This document shows positions 45,443 to 54,816 of a DNA stretch of 64,000 nucleotides, in pieces. The position numbers were made by a program, and so were the translations under genes. The notes beneath the pieces were generated by a model. That model saw only the letters and a list, made by a program, of their open reading frames with translations. It was not told the origin of the DNA and searched no databases. Positions within the stretch are counted from its first letter, which is position 1; each line of letters starts with the position of its first letter. This DNA comes from Azospirillum thiophilum (GTDB lineage: Bacteria; Pseudomonadota; Alphaproteobacteria; Azospirillales; Azospirillaceae), in the NCBI RefSeq assembly GCF_001305595.1, contig NZ_CP012401.1:2367001-2431000 (forward strand). The letters run 5' to 3'.

Positions 45443-46255
45443 TCAGCGTCCCCGGCCGACGAGGTCGCGGTAGCAGTGCCAGGAGGCATGCCCGATCACC
45501 GGCAGGGCCAGCGCCAGCCCGAGGAAGGCGGTCACCATGCCGGCGCTCATGAACAGGGCGATCAGGAAGCCCCAGCCGATCATCGGCCGGATGTTCCGGC
45601 GCACCACGGCGATGCTGGTCGCCATCGCGGTGAAGACGTCGGTATCGCGGTCGAGCAGCATCGGCACCGACACCACGGCGATCGAGAAGACGGCCGAGGC
45701 GATGATCCCGCCGAACACCGTCCCGGTCAGCAGGAAGGGGATGGTCTCCGCCGAGAAGAAGATGCGGTCGACCAGCTGGTCGAGCGCCGGCGGCTCGCCC
45801 GAGAAGAACAGGGCGAAGAGCAGGAAGGCGACGCGGATCCAGGCCAGCATCGCCAGCATCAGCACCAGCCCGATCCCGGCGATCTGCACCCCGTTGCGGC
45901 GATAGGCGGCCGCGACCTTGCCGAAGGTCGGCTGCTCGCCCAGCTCCAGCAGCCGGCTGGTCTCGTAGAGGCCGACGGCGAACAGCGGGCCGAGCAGCAT
46001 GAAGCCCGCCCCCAGCGGCAGCAGCAGATACTCCATGTCCAGCATCGCCAGCCCGACGACCAGGACGACGCTGGAGATCACCGCCAGCGCGCCATAGGCG
46101 AAGCTGATCGCCGGTGCCGCCATCATGTCCTGCCAGGCCGCCGCGAGCCAGACCCAGGGGCGTTCCGTGCCGACCGCTTGGATCGGCGGCAGCCAGCCGG
46201 GGGTCGGCGCTTGAGGCTTGTGCACCGAACCTCGAAACGACGTCATGTCGACCAT
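45443..46255 (-). CDS. DUF2189 family membrane protein
   Basis: 270 residues from the ATG at 46255 (GGGAGGG upstream). About six hydrophobic segments from residue ~50. Family stretches: WLAAAWQDMMAAPAISFAYG, EPPALDQLVDRIFFS and SIAVVSVPMLLDRDTDVFTA. Predicted inner-membrane protein of unknown function. Confidence 0.9.
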   Translation of the reverse strand: MVDMTSFRGSVHKPQAPTPGWLPPIQAVGTERPWVWLAAAWQDMMAAPAISFAYGALAVISSVVLVVGLAMLDMEYLLLPLGAGFMLLGPLFAVGLYETSRLLELGEQPTFGKVAAAYRRNGVQIAGIGLVLMLAMLAWIRVAFLLFALFFSGEPPALDQLVDRIFFSAETIPFLLTGTVFGGIIASAVFSIAVVSVPMLLDRDTDVFTAMATSIAVVRRNIRPMIGWGFLIALFMSAGMVTAFLGLALALPVIGHASWHCYRDLVGRGR

Positions 46256-46444
46256 GGTGACGGTCCCTCCCAACTGTCGGGCAGGGCGCCAGCCGGCGCC
46301 CGCAGGAGGCACTGTCACACAGTCCGTCAAATAGTCGCAACAGGGAACTGTTGGCCTATCCAATAGTAACAAATCAGCAAAGGTTATTCCCACCTGAAAG
46401 CTTGGTCTTTGCCATGACTTAAGCCTGCGGCTATGCCCAACCGG

Positions 46445-46627
46445 CTAGGTCTCATCGTCGAGCCTATGCCCGTCCAAAGTCTGAGTGCGGCGCTGGGAGT
46501 CCAGCCGGTCGCGCTCCTTCTCGGCCTTGGTGCGGCCGAATCGGGCCCGATTCGCCTCGGCTTCCTTGCTGCGCTCGGCCTTGTCGCGGGTCTTGCGGAA
46601 ACGATTGAGGTTGACCACGTCGCCCAT
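46445..46627 (-). CDS. DUF4169 family protein
   Basis: 60 residues, highly charged: MGDVVNLNRFRKTRDKAERS...RARFGRTKAEKERDRLD. Small conserved alphaproteobacterial family of unknown role, probably nucleic-acid-binding or helical adaptor. Confidence 0.9.
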   Translation of the reverse strand: MGDVVNLNRFRKTRDKAERSKEAEANRARFGRTKAEKERDRLDSQRRTQTLDGHRLDDET

Positions 46628-46941
46628 GGTTCGGTCTCCGGTGGCGGTTTGCTGGGGATTTGCCCACCGCGCGCCTGGAAAATGCGGGCGGCGGGCGGGA
46701 ATGTCCGGCAGGAAAAATTTACGGCATCCGTAACTTGGCCGCGGGATTGCCCAAATTGCTTGTTTCTTCTGCGGGCGCTAGCTTACCGAAGGACGGGGCC
46801 GGCCGGAAGACGGTTGGAACCGAAGGCTGAACCGGGCGGCACCCTACCCATCGGGAACGGGTGCGGCAGGGTTGCCGGAAAAGACGTGGGACAAGGGGCA
46901 CGGCCGAGCACAAGGCCGGTCGCAGGGAAGGCGGACACCCG
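46628..46941. other. Divergent intergenic region
   Basis: 314 bp between the DUF4169 and AsmA genes. It must hold both promoters; I could not fix boxes with confidence. An upstream ATG at 46861 is in frame with AsmA but the protein start fits GTG 46942. Confidence 0.4.
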
Positions 46942-49900
46942 GTGAAGAAGATCCTGATCGCTGCTCTGGCCGGACTGGCGGTTCTGGCCGCCCTCCTGTT
47001 GGCAGCGCCGAGCCTCATCGACTGGAACGCCTACAAGGGCGCCATCGCCGATCGGATGTCGCTCGTCACCGGCCGCAAGGTGGAATTGCGCGGCGACGTC
47101 GGCTTCACGCTGCTGCCGTCGCCGGCCCTGACCGTGCGCGACGCCCGGCTGGCCAACGCCCCCGGCGCCGCCGAACCCGACATGGTGCGGCTGAAGAAGC
47201 TGGACGCCCGCGTCGCGCTCGGCCCGCTGCTTGGCGGCCGCATCCAGGTCGAGAGCATCACGCTGGTCGAGCCGGTCTTCGTGGTGGAGGTGCTGAAGGA
47301 CGGCCGCATCAACTGGGATCTCGCCACCGCCGGCACGGCGGCCGGCGACGGGCTGGGCGCCGCCGAAGGGCTGGTGTCGGCTGTCAGCTTCGACCAGGTG
47401 CTGATCGACAACGGATCGGTCATCTATCGCGACGACCGCAACGGCCGGTCGGAGACGGTGGAGAGGCTGAACGCCCGCATCGCCGCCGGCAGCCTGAACG
47501 GCCCCTTCCAGCTCCAGGGCGATTTCCACCTGCGCGGCCTGTCGCTGCATGGCGAGGCCACCGCCGGCCGCTTCACCGAAGGGGCGGCGGTGCCGGTGCG
47601 CGCCACCCTGTCGATGCCGAAGACCGATGCGACCCTGCGCTTCGCCGGCATCCTGACCGGCGGCGGCATGTCGAAGGTTCAGGGCGACCTGCGGGCCGAG
47701 GGCAGCGACTTCGCCCGGCTGCTGGACAGCCGCGCACCGGCGGCGCTGGCGCAGCCCTACAGCCTGCGCGCGACGGTGGAGGCGGGAACCAGCCTCGCCA
47801 CCTTCTCCAGCCTGGAGGCCCAGCTCGGCGACACCCGCGCCACCGGCAGCGCCACCCTGCGCACCGGCGATCCGGCCCGGCGTGAGGCGCCGCGCACCGA
47901 ACTGACGCTGGCGGTGAACCGGCTGGACCTGGATTCCTGGCTGCCGCACGGCGGCGCCGCGGCGCCCCGCACCGGCGGGGCGGCCGGCAGCGGCCGCAGC
48001 GTTCCGGCATCCCCCTCCGCAACCGTCGCCGGCAAATCCGCGGTGCGGCCCTTCGCCCTGCCGGCCGGGGTCGAGGCCAAGCTCGACGTCGCCATCGACG
48101 GCATGACCTACAATGGCGCCGTGGTCCGCCAGGGCCGCATCGAAGCCAGCCTGTCCGCCGGCCGGCTGAACATCGACCGGGTCAGCGCCCTGCTGCCCGG
48201 CGGGTCCGACATCGTGGCGGCGGGCGAACTGACCACGCCGGGCGGCGTGCCGACGCTCGACATGCGGATGGAGGCGAACACCGACAATCTGCGGGCCCTG
48301 CTGGACTGGTCGAGGCTCGACGTGCATGCGGTGCCGGCCGACCGGCTGCGCCGCGCCTCGCTCGCCGCCCGGCTCCAGGGCAATGCCGACCGGTTCGAGC
48401 TGTCCGGGATCGATTTCCGCTTCGACAGCAGCCGGCTGGGTGGGGCGGTCGCCTATGTCGACCGTGGCCGCCCGGCCTTCGGCGCCCGGCTGGACCTCGA
48501 CCGGCTGAACCTGGACGGCTATCTGCCCGCCGCCGATCCGGCATCCGCTGCCGCCGGATCTGCCGCTTCCCCTGCCGCCGGCTCCACCGCCACGCCCGCC
48601 CCCTCGCGGAGCACCGCCGGGCCGCGGGCCGCTGGGGATGCAGGCGCCGGCCAGACGCCGCAGCGTATGCTCGGCCTTGCCGACGCCAACCTCGACCTGC
48701 GGGTCGGCCAGCTGACGCTGGGCGGGCTTCCCATCACCGGGCTGCATCTGGACGCCACCGTCGCGGCCGGCGCCCTGACGGTGCGCGAGGCGAAGGTCGG
48801 CAACGTCGCCGGGCTGACCGCCCGGATCGACGGGCAGGTCGCCGGCCTCGCGCCGCTGCGCGGGGTCAACCTGTCGCTGACCGCCGAGGCAGGGTCGCTG
48901 GGCGGGCTGCCGAGCGCCGTCGCCTGGCCATCCGGCCTGCCGGCGCCGGAGCGGCTGGGCGCGCTCACCGCCAAGGCGCGGCTGGCCGGCGACGGCGAGC
49001 GTCTGGCGGTGGAGGCGTCGGCCGGGCTGCTGGGCGGCACGCTGGAGGCCGGCGGCGCCGTGCTCGGCATCGACCGCACGCCGAGCGCCGACCTGAAGCT
49101 GCGCCTGACCCATCCGGAAATTGGGCGGATCGCCGCCCTGTTCGCCGACAGTGGGCTGGCCCGCGCCTACGGTCCGCTCGATCTCTACGGCGAGCTGGGC
49201 GGCACGGTCACGGGGCCGACGCTGGGCAACATCCAGGGGCTGGTCGCCGGCATTCCCGTCCGCGGCAAGCTGGCGCTGGACCGCAAGCCGGCGCGCCCGG
49301 CCCTCCAGGCCGATCTCCAGACCGGCGACCTCGACCTCGACCGGCTGCGCAACGCGCCGCTGGTGGGTGACGGCGTCGGCGGCGTCGGCGGTGGCGCCGC
49401 CCGGCCGGCCGGTGCGGGCTCCGCCGCCGACCCGCTGGCGGAGCTGGGATGGATGCAGGCGCTCGACGGGCGGCTGGCGCTGACCTCCACCGCGCTGACG
49501 CTGGGCGGGCAGCGCATCGCCCAGCCGGCGCTGCGGGCGACCCTGTCCGGCGGCACCGCGACGCTGGAGCAACTCGACGGCGAATGGCAGGGCGGGCAGA
49601 TCGGCCTCAGCGGCCGGCTCGCCGCGGTGCCGGGCCAGCCGGCCAAGCTGGACGCCGACATCACCGTCATCAAGGCGGAACTGGGGACGGCGCTGTCGGG
49701 CGTCGCCGGCCTCGGCCTGTCCGGCGGCGCCGTCGACCTCGACATGACGCTCTCCGGCAGCGGCCATGGCGAGGCGCTGCTGCGCAGCCTGACCGGGCGC
49801 GGCCGGGCGATGGCGAGCGGCGGCACGCTGCGCGGCGTCGACCTCGCCGCCCTGCGCAGCCGTCTGGCCGGGGTCGAGCGCACGCAGGAAATGCTGGGGG

Positions 49901-50265
49901 CGGTGGCCGGCGCGCTCCAGGGTGGCGAGACCAGGCTCGACCGGCTCGACGCCCGTTTCTCGATCGAGCGCGGGGTGATTCGCGCCGACGACGTCCGCCT
50001 GACCACCGCTCCGGCCGACGGCACCCTGACCGGCACCGTTTCGCTGCCGGACGAGCGGCTCGATCTGGGGTTGGCGCTGAAGGTGAAGGCGGACGGCGAC
50101 CTGCCGCCGCTGGCGCTGCGCATCGCCGGCCCCTGGGACGCCCCGACCCAGACCCTGGACCTGACGGCGTTGCGCGACCGCTTCGGCGCCGCGGCTGCGG
50201 GGCCGGGGCCGGCTCAGATGCCGGGTGAGGCTGCGGGCTCGGCGCCGGTCCAGCCCCGGCCGTGA
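46942..50265 (+). CDS. AsmA family protein
   Basis: 1107 residues from GTG at 46942 (GGGAAGGCGG upstream). An N-terminal membrane anchor (about 5-24) is followed by the AsmA signature region IDWNAYKGAIADRMSLVTGRK and repeated beta-rich units. Low-complexity Ala/Gly/Pro/Ser linkers interrupt it near residues 340-360, 530-570 and 815-830. AsmA-like proteins span the periplasm and are tied to outer-membrane lipid homeostasis. Longer than E. coli AsmA (617), partly because of the linkers. Confidence 0.9.
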   Translation: MKKILIAALAGLAVLAALLLAAPSLIDWNAYKGAIADRMSLVTGRKVELRGDVGFTLLPSPALTVRDARLANAPGAAEPDMVRLKKLDARVALGPLLGGRIQVESITLVEPVFVVEVLKDGRINWDLATAGTAAGDGLGAAEGLVSAVSFDQVLIDNGSVIYRDDRNGRSETVERLNARIAAGSLNGPFQLQGDFHLRGLSLHGEATAGRFTEGAAVPVRATLSMPKTDATLRFAGILTGGGMSKVQGDLRAEGSDFARLLDSRAPAALAQPYSLRATVEAGTSLATFSSLEAQLGDTRATGSATLRTGDPARREAPRTELTLAVNRLDLDSWLPHGGAAAPRTGGAAGSGRSVPASPSATVAGKSAVRPFALPAGVEAKLDVAIDGMTYNGAVVRQGRIEASLSAGRLNIDRVSALLPGGSDIVAAGELTTPGGVPTLDMRMEANTDNLRALLDWSRLDVHAVPADRLRRASLAARLQGNADRFELSGIDFRFDSSRLGGAVAYVDRGRPAFGARLDLDRLNLDGYLPAADPASAAAGSAASPAAGSTATPAPSRSTAGPRAAGDAGAGQTPQRMLGLADANLDLRVGQLTLGGLPITGLHLDATVAAGALTVREAKVGNVAGLTARIDGQVAGLAPLRGVNLSLTAEAGSLGGLPSAVAWPSGLPAPERLGALTAKARLAGDGERLAVEASAGLLGGTLEAGGAVLGIDRTPSADLKLRLTHPEIGRIAALFADSGLARAYGPLDLYGELGGTVTGPTLGNIQGLVAGIPVRGKLALDRKPARPALQADLQTGDLDLDRLRNAPLVGDGVGGVGGGAARPAGAGSAADPLAELGWMQALDGRLALTSTALTLGGQRIAQPALRATLSGGTATLEQLDGEWQGGQIGLSGRLAAVPGQPAKLDADITVIKAELGTALSGVAGLGLSGGAVDLDMTLSGSGHGEALLRSLTGRGRAMASGGTLRGVDLAALRSRLAGVERTQEMLGAVAGALQGGETRLDRLDARFSIERGVIRADDVRLTTAPADGTLTGTVSLPDERLDLGLALKVKADGDLPPLALRIAGPWDAPTQTLDLTALRDRFGAAAAGPGPAQMPGEAAGSAPVQPRP

Positions 50266-50379
50266 GGGCCGCCGCATGCCACGGCTGCGCGCCATAGCGC
50301 CGGCCGGACGGGCCAAGGGCGTTGAAGTCGCGGCGCCCGGCGTCCATAATCAAGGAACGGTAACCGGAAGTCAGAGCCG

Positions 50380-50754
50380 ATGCAGGTCGACAACAAGATA
50401 CTGGACGATCTCGCCCGCGTGGCGGGTGGCGCGCTCGGCGCCTTTTCGTCCTTGCGTGAAGAGGCCGAAGGCCAGCTGCGCGCCCAGCTCGAACGCGTGC
50501 TGTCGCGGATGGACGTGGTCAGCCGCGAGGAGTACGAGGCGGTCCGCGCCATGGCCGCCAAGGCCCGCACGGAGCAGGAGGCGATGGCCGAACGGCTCGC
50601 CGCGCTGGAGGCTGCCGTCGCGTCGCTGACCGCCGCCCATGCGCCGGTCCCGGTCGCCGCCCCCGGCCTGCCCGCCGTCATGGACGAGCCGGAGACGGGG
50701 TCCGGCCCGGCGGACAGCCCGGCAGGCGGCGTTACGGGCGGTGCCGCGTCCTGA
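50380..50754 (+). CDS. UbiK/BMFP family accessory factor
   Basis: 124 residues. A conserved N-terminal helix (VDNKILDDLARVAGGALGAFSSL) and coiled coil (REEYEAVRAMAAKARTEQEAMAERLAALEA) match YqiC/UbiK. Small ubiquinone-synthesis accessory and membrane-fusogenic proteins in the family. The last ~35 residues are Pro/Gly-rich. Confidence 0.88.
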   Translation: MQVDNKILDDLARVAGGALGAFSSLREEAEGQLRAQLERVLSRMDVVSREEYEAVRAMAAKARTEQEAMAERLAALEAAVASLTAAHAPVPVAAPGLPAVMDEPETGSGPADSPAGGVTGGAAS

Positions 50755-51001
50755 CCGGCGCCGCTGCCGGCTTTCCCGCCGTCATCTCTCCGTCATCGTG
50801 CCGGTGCATTCTGCCGCTTGCGGCCGTGCTGGCGCTTCGCCGCTCCGGGGGGAGGCCCCAGGGGAGGCGGGGTGCCGCATCGTCACGCTTGGCCTTTCGT
50901 CATTTTCGGGGTATTGGCCCGGACCGCGCGTTGCCTGAGGCGCGTTCCCAAGGTCCGGGTGAACGGTACCGCCCATTGCGCCTTCACAGGAGGACGCTGA
51001 C

Positions 51002-51505
51002 ATGTCGGCAGTAGCCGTCGAAACCACCTCATCCTCCCACAACCCGCTCGACGTGGTTGAGGAGATCGTCACCGCCAACGAATGGGCGTTCGACCGCGCC
51101 AGCGACGACGAACTGGTCGTCGAGATCGGCGGGCGCTGGTGCGATTACCGGCTCTATTTCGTCTGGCAGCCGGACGTCAGCGCGATGCAGTTCTCCTGCC
51201 AGTTCGACATGAAGGTCCAGGCCGCCCGTCGGACCGCCGTCGCCGAGCTGCTGGCCGAGGTCAACGGCCGCATGTGGCTCGGCCATTTCGACGTGTGCTC
51301 GGAGGAGAACACGCCGATGTTCCGCCAGACCATGCTGCTGCGCGGCTCGCGCGGCGCGGCGGTGGAGCAGCTGGAGGATCTGGTCGAGATCGCGCTGTCG
51401 GAGTGCGAGCGCTTCTATCCCGCCTTCCAGTTCGTGATCTGGGGCGGCAAGTCGGCGTCGGAGGCGGTGTCGGCCGCCATCCTCGACACCATGGGCGAAG
51501 CGTAA
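51002..51505 (+). CDS. YbjN domain-containing protein
   Basis: 167 residues. The YbjN core (EEIVTANEWAFDRASDDELVVEI, YRLYFVWQPDVSAMQFSC, EVNGRMWLGHFDV) fills the whole protein. Poorly characterised family linked to stress or chaperone-like adaptors. GAGG upstream. 15 bp before proC on the same strand, probably one operon. Confidence 0.9.
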   Translation: MSAVAVETTSSSHNPLDVVEEIVTANEWAFDRASDDELVVEIGGRWCDYRLYFVWQPDVSAMQFSCQFDMKVQAARRTAVAELLAEVNGRMWLGHFDVCSEENTPMFRQTMLLRGSRGAAVEQLEDLVEIALSECERFYPAFQFVIWGGKSASEAVSAAILDTMGEA

Positions 51506-51520
51506 GGGGAAGATCGGGTG

Positions 51521-52345
51521 ATGACGGGCGAGACGGGTGCGGCGCTGCTGCTGGTCGGTTGCGGGAAGATGGGCGGGGCGATGCTGGACGGCTGGCTGAC
51601 CGCCGGGACCGCGTCGCGCGTCGTGGTGGTCGACCGGGCCGGCCTGCCGGCCTCGGTGTCCGGCGATGCGCGGGTCGCGCTCGCCGCCGGTGCGGACGGC
51701 CTGCCGGACGGCTTCGTCCCCGACGTCGTCGTGCTGGCAGTCAAGCCGCAGGTGATGGAGGAGGCGCTGCCGGCCTACCGTGCGCTGGTCCGCCCCGGCA
51801 CCGTCTTCCTGTCGATCGCCGCCGGCAAGACCATCGCCTATTTCGAGCGGCTCCTGGGCGAGGGGGCGGTCGTCGTCCGCTCCATGCCCAACACCCCGGC
51901 CGCCATCGGCCGCGGCATGACCGTCGCCGTCGCCAATTCCCGCGTCAGCGAAGCCCAGCGCGCGCTGTCGGACCGGCTGTTGCGCGCGGTCGGCGACGTC
52001 GCCTGGGTCGAGGACGAGGGGCTGCTCGATCCCGTCACCGCGCTGTCGGGCAGTGGCCCGGCCTATGTCTTCTTCCTGGTCGAGGCGATGGCCAGGGCCG
52101 GCGAGGCCGCCGGGCTGCCGGCCGATCTGGCGCTGCGGCTGGCCCGCGCCACCGTGTCGGGGTCCGGCGCCCTGCTCGACGCCTCGCCGCAGCAGGAGCC
52201 TGCGGATCTGCGCAAGGCGGTGACCAGCCCGAACGGCACCACCCAGGCGGCGCTGGAGGTGCTGATGGCGCCGGACGGCCTGCAGCCGGTGCTGACCGCC
52301 GCCATCGCCGCCGCCGCCCGGCGGTCGCGCGAACTGGCCGGCTGA
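51521..52345 (+). CDS. proC: Pyrroline-5-carboxylate reductase
   Basis: 274 residues from the ATG at 51521 (a GTG at 51518 is equally possible). Rossmann motif LLVGCGKMGGAMLDGW at residues ~10-25, RSMPNTPAAIGRGM in the middle, and the family C-terminal signature as LRKAVTSPNGTTQAALEVL. Reduces P5C to proline. Follows YbjN by 15 bp. Confidence 0.95.
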   Translation: MTGETGAALLLVGCGKMGGAMLDGWLTAGTASRVVVVDRAGLPASVSGDARVALAAGADGLPDGFVPDVVVLAVKPQVMEEALPAYRALVRPGTVFLSIAAGKTIAYFERLLGEGAVVVRSMPNTPAAIGRGMTVAVANSRVSEAQRALSDRLLRAVGDVAWVEDEGLLDPVTALSGSGPAYVFFLVEAMARAGEAAGLPADLALRLARATVSGSGALLDASPQQEPADLRKAVTSPNGTTQAALEVLMAPDGLQPVLTAAIAAAARRSRELAG

Positions 52346-52397
52346 ACGGAAAGAAGGAGCGGACGCAGGGATCCGCATCCTTTGCGGGAAATTTTGT

Positions 52398-52426
52398 TTG
52401 ATCGGAATGGTGGTGGCCTGTATTCT
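52398..52426 (+). promoter_or_regulatory. Candidate promoter of the low-GC island
   Basis: TTGATC at 52398-52403 and TATTCT at 52421-52426 with a 17-bp spacer, each 4 of 6 to consensus. It lies 91 bp before the 286-residue orphan gene. Confidence 0.4.
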
Positions 52427-52516
52427 GGACACGTGACGAGGGCATTCCTGGGCGGATAATGCAGGCGGCAGGTTGTGCAGCCGGGCCTGACCGCTCACCC
52501 TGCAAAGGAGCGTGTC

Positions 52517-53377
52517 ATGAAGGTGACTTCAGATCCGACGATGGCGGGAAATTTCCGGCCATCGACGACCGGTCAGGCCGTTTCTCAAGGATTATCTGCC
52601 GCGCAGGCGGGCGCAGGACCTGCGGGCGGCTCCTCCGGGGTTGTTGTCGACCTGAGGTCCGCCATTCAGAATCTGAAGCCGGGGATGTCCTACTCCATCG
52701 GCGAAGGGTATGTGCCATCGGATATTTCGGCACCCCATAACGACAGAATAAGGAATGTCGGTGTTTCCAATTTCATGAATGCTTTTTCCGACTGGTCCAG
52801 CAAGTTATCGGACTATTGGGGAAAGGTTTCGGATTTCACCAAGAAGACCTTCGATGTCGGAAGCGACCAGGTTGCCGTACTGGGTGGTGCGGCCAATGAC
52901 ATCGTACGTGCCTCGTTGGCGGCCGGAGGTGTGGTGCGCCCGGAGATGTCGGCGATTTTGAAGGAGGGCGGCGCCGAAGACCCCTACGACCCGTCGGCAT
53001 TGGCCGCCAGCAGCATTGGCGAGATCTCCATAAGTCGCCAGGGCGATGGTCGGACTGCCCCCGATGCCCTGTCGATCGTGAGTTTCGACCGCACTGTCGA
53101 CATTCCGGATGGGCAAATGAGCATCGTCGATCTCGATTCCGGTGACGCTGCCGCCAGTGGCTTGTTTGCCTCCATCCTTTCGGGGGCGCTGGGGTCCGCT
53201 CTGTCATCATCCGACCAGTCCGCCAAGTCGGGGATGCATCGCTATGCCATCACCAATGGAAAATCGGGACCAGATGCGGTTATTGCGGCAGTAATGTTTA
53301 CACGGGACGACAGTGAGGCTGATGTCCAGAAGGCAGCTGATCTCTATACAAAGCTAAAATCACTTCAAGATAAGTAG
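52517..53377 (+). CDS. Orphan protein of the low-GC island
   Basis: 286 residues from the ATG at 52517 (AAAGGAG upstream). The sequence is Ser/Ala/Asp-rich with no signal peptide and no clear membrane segment; VVDLRSAIQNLKPGMSYSIG and FMNAFSDWSSKLSDYWGKVSDF are the most structured-looking parts. I recognise no family. Codon use is less G/C-rich than flanking genes, as in the following RTX gene, suggesting a shared acquisition. Confidence 0.75.
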   Translation: MKVTSDPTMAGNFRPSTTGQAVSQGLSAAQAGAGPAGGSSGVVVDLRSAIQNLKPGMSYSIGEGYVPSDISAPHNDRIRNVGVSNFMNAFSDWSSKLSDYWGKVSDFTKKTFDVGSDQVAVLGGAANDIVRASLAAGGVVRPEMSAILKEGGAEDPYDPSALAASSIGEISISRQGDGRTAPDALSIVSFDRTVDIPDGQMSIVDLDSGDAAASGLFASILSGALGSALSSSDQSAKSGMHRYAITNGKSGPDAVIAAVMFTRDDSEADVQKAADLYTKLKSLQDK

Positions 53378-53484
53378 ATTTATTTGCGGATGTTGATGTA
53401 TGTCCCGGCACTGGCTTTAGGTAAGCTGAAGATTATCGGTTTCCCAGTCAAATTTCTTGCTTGAATCAAATTTTGGAGTGTGGA

Positions 53485-54171
53485 ATGACCACCTATAACG
53501 GAAATCAGAACTCTGAAACCATCGGCCCATTTAACAATGCCATAACGGTCAATGCCGGGGGCGGAGACGATATCGTCTTTGGATCGCCGTACAATGATGC
53601 CCTCAATGGCGAGGACGGCAATGACAGCATGAAAGGAGGGCAAGGGAACGACACTCTCACGGGTGGAGCAGGCAGTGACCTTCTTTTCGGTGAGGACCAA
53701 GATGATCTTCTCATTGGTCACGATGGTAACGACATCCTGATTGGGGGAAATAATAATGATTCACTGTATGGCGGGACCGGCAATGATCTGCTCATTGGCG
53801 ATCAGCCCAGCGAGTCCGGCATCGATTGGCTGATCGGCAATCAAGGTGACGACACCCTGATCGGCGGAAATTACAGTGACAGCTATGTGTATGATTTTAA
53901 CCAGAACGATGGGTTCGATACGATTTTCGATTTTTCCGGATCCGACGATACTCTTTACCTTAATGGAATAAATATTTCCGACGTCAGATTTTCACATGGC
54001 TCCGGTGCCTACACGAACGACCTCATCATTTATTCCTCGAACGATTATCAAGCCGACGGTATCCTGAGCGGAGCAGTAACCATTGCCAACTTTTACGGAG
54101 CGGCAAATGGGGATCCTCAGGGGGTCGTCGAATATCTTGGCGTCGGTGGTGGGTTGTACCGAATCGGGTGA
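53485..54171 (+). CDS. Small RTX (haemolysin-type calcium-binding) protein
   Basis: 228 residues from the ATG at 53485 (TGGAG upstream); TTG 53461 is an alternative. Residues ~30-130 hold about nine GGxGxDxLxGG-type calcium-binding nonapeptides (e.g. GEDGNDSMKGGQGNDTLTGG). The C-terminus (DYVYDF-like SYVYDFNQNDGFDTIFDF, then TLYLNGINISDVRF) is typical of RTX type I secretion substrates. No enzymatic domain is visible. No ABC exporter is nearby. Base composition is the lowest in the window. Confidence 0.9.
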   Translation: MTTYNGNQNSETIGPFNNAITVNAGGGDDIVFGSPYNDALNGEDGNDSMKGGQGNDTLTGGAGSDLLFGEDQDDLLIGHDGNDILIGGNNNDSLYGGTGNDLLIGDQPSESGIDWLIGNQGDDTLIGGNYSDSYVYDFNQNDGFDTIFDFSGSDDTLYLNGINISDVRFSHGSGAYTNDLIIYSSNDYQADGILSGAVTIANFYGAANGDPQGVVEYLGVGGGLYRIG

Positions 54172-54192
54172 TGGTCCCGTTGGTGGTCCCGG
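54169..54192. repeat. 12-nt tandem duplication starting at the RTX stop codon
   Basis: TGATGGTCCCGT and TGGTGGTCCCGG are contiguous (10 of 12), the first starting with the stop. Another TGATG follows in frame at 54193. Confidence 0.55.
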
Positions 54193-54216
54193 TGATGCCG
54201 GCAAGGGGTGGAAGCG

Positions 54217-54699
54217 GTGACCGCTCTCAGCCCCTCCGCCGGCCGGGTCCAGGCATTGCTAGACGGCCTCGGCCTCGGCCATCGGGTGGTCGAGCATGAA
54301 GGCAGCACCCGCACCTCGGAAGACGCCGCCAACGCCGTCGGCTGCGCGGTGGCGCAGATCGGCAAGTCGCTGATCTTCCGCACCAAGGAGACCGGCCGCC
54401 CGGTCCTGGTCGTCGCCAGCGGCGCCAACCGCGTCGACGAGAAGGCGGTCGGCCGGCTGGTCGGCGAGAAGATCGAGCGTGCCGACCCGGAGTTCGTCCG
54501 CCAGTCGACCGGCTTCGCCATCGGCGGCGTGCCGCCGGTCGGCCATGCCGTGCCGCCGCTGGTGCTGATCGACGACGACCTGTTGCAGCATGAGGTGATC
54601 TGGGCCGCCGCCGGCACCCCCAACGCGGTGTTCCGCCTGACCCCCGCCGATCTGGTCAGCATGACCGGCGGCCGGGTGGAGACGGTGCGCAAGGGCTGA
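54217..54699 (+). CDS. YbaK/ProX-type aminoacyl-tRNA deacylase
   Basis: 160 residues from GTG at 54217 (GGAAGCG upstream). Signature: IGKSLIFRTKETGRPVLVVASG and FAIGGVPPVGHA. The family hydrolyses mischarged Cys-tRNA-Pro or related species. The stop is inside a 12-14 nt tandem array of three units. Compositionally back to the high-GC background. Confidence 0.93.
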   Translation: MTALSPSAGRVQALLDGLGLGHRVVEHEGSTRTSEDAANAVGCAVAQIGKSLIFRTKETGRPVLVVASGANRVDEKAVGRLVGEKIERADPEFVRQSTGFAIGGVPPVGHAVPPLVLIDDDLLQHEVIWAAAGTPNAVFRLTPADLVSMTGGRVETVRKG

Positions 54700-54729
54700 C
54701 TCGAGGGCTGACCCGAGGGGGCTGACCCG
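54692..54729. repeat. 12/14-nt tandem array x3 over a stop codon
   Basis: AGGGCTGACTCG (54692-54703), AGGGCTGACCCG (54704-54715) and AGGGGGCTGACCCG (54716-54729). Each contains TGA; the first is the stop of the YbaK gene, the second is 12 nt on (same frame), the third in another frame. Confidence 0.9.
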
Positions 54730-54816
54730 TCTGCGGAAGAGGGGTATCGGCAGGTGACGTCCGGCCACGCGCGCACCATCTTATAAGGCGAACCCCTGTC
54801 GCCCGAAGGTGATGCG

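Noticed and set aside
45012..46340. Minus-strand frame extending the quinone oxidoreductase through the DUF2189 gene
   Set aside because: This is a second frame under DUF1192 and DUF2189. The oxidoreductase has a good ribosome site at 45011.
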